Source of the DNA: Defluviicoccus vanus
GTDB lineage: Bacteria; Pseudomonadota; Alphaproteobacteria; Rhodospirillales; Defluviicoccaceae
NCBI RefSeq assembly: GCF_014672695.1
Contig: NZ_CP053923.1
Location: 2,789,051-2,795,135, forward strand
Length of the DNA stretch: 6,085 bases
Direction of reading: 5' to 3'
The stretch's first letter is position 1. Each line of letters begins with the position of its first letter. The position numbers and the translations under genes were made by a program. The notes below the pieces were generated by a model. The model saw nothing but the letters and a program-made list of their open reading frames with translations, was not told where the DNA came from and made no database searches. Below are positions 5,721 to 6,085 of the stretch, in pieces.

Positions 5721-6085
5721 ATGACCGAGCGAGTGCTGATCGTCGATTTCGGTAGCCAAGTAACGCAGCTCATTGCGCGCCGCGTACGCGAACGGGGTGT
5801 CTACAGCGAGATTCATCCCTTTCATAAGGTGAACCAGGCCTTCATCGCTGCCTACCAGCCGCGGGCGATCATTCTCTCCGGTGGTCCGGCCTCGGTAACC
5901 GAAGCGGGGGCGCCGCGTGCCGACGCGGCCATTTTCACCGCCGGCGTCCCGGTCCTCGGCATCTGCTACGGTCAGCAGGTGATGGTTGAACAGCTGGGCG
6001 GGAGGGTCGAAAGCGGCCACGCCCGGGAGTTCGGTCGCGCCGACGTCGACGTGGTCGATGCTTGCCCGCTGTTCGAAGGCGTCTG
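5721..6085 (+). CDS. guaA: glutamine-hydrolysing GMP synthase (partial, N-terminal glutaminase domain)
   Basis: GMP synthase amidates XMP to GMP using ATP and ammonia released from glutamine. The visible 121 residues are the start of the class I glutamine amidotransferase domain. MTERVLIVDFGSQVTQLIARR (1-21) is the characteristic GuaA N-terminus. AIILSGGPASV (49-59) follows, then GICYGQQ (80-86), with nucleophile Cys82 at the nucleophile elbow, and HAREFGRADV (100-109). The catalytic His-Glu pair, the ATP pyrophosphatase domain and the dimerisation domain lie past the right edge. The gene follows guaB by 43 nt in the same direction with no hairpin or obvious promoter between them, so it is likely one operon. 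A weak GGTGG element is at 5711-5715. An in-frame GTG at 5712 is a less likely start because ATG 5721 fits the family N-terminus. No sign of damage in the part seen. Confidence 0.97.
   Translation, partial: MTERVLIVDFGSQVTQLIARRVRERGVYSEIHPFHKVNQAFIAAYQPRAIILSGGPASVTEAGAPRADAAIFTAGVPVLGICYGQQVMVEQLGGRVESGHAREFGRADVDVVDACPLFEGV

Overview
The window comes from a GC-rich bacterium, most likely an alphaproteobacterium. The IMP dehydrogenase and GMP synthase read like alphaproteobacterial members of their families, for example in the IMPDH C-terminal stretch GLRESHVHDVTITREAPNY. This placement rests on recalled family resemblance, not on a search.

Two divergent transcription units leave a shared spacer of about 270 bp (3932-4201). 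Leftward on the minus strand, from 3931 to beyond the left edge, is an archaic (Csu-type, spore coat protein U) chaperone-usher pilus operon. In order of transcription it holds: a secreted SCPU-like subunit (3931-3383); a second SCPU-like pilin whose reading frame is broken by one extra base near 3056 (3266-2681); a periplasmic pilus chaperone (2510-1770); and an outer-membrane usher (1764 to the left edge, 588 residues visible). The usher lacks its C-terminal part, and any tip-subunit gene would lie outside the window.

Rightward on the plus strand is the guanine nucleotide operon: guaB (4202-5677), complete with all key catalytic residues, then guaA after a 43-nt gap (5721 to the right edge, 121 residues of the glutaminase domain visible). 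A good sigma70-type promoter (TTGGCA, 16 nt, TATGAT) lies just upstream of guaB and gives a leader of only about 20 nt.

In the pilus unit the subunits would be exported through Sec, folded by donor-strand complementation on the chaperone, and passed to the usher for assembly at the surface. The gua unit converts IMP to XMP and then GMP. The two units look functionally unrelated and only share a boundary. The less ordinary features are the frameshifted pilin, two GC-rich hairpins in the gaps between pilus genes, a 14-codon leader ORF overlapping the first pilus gene by ATGA, and an AT-rich promoter-like island in the shared spacer. I found no RNA genes, CRISPR arrays, insertion sequences or wholly new system.
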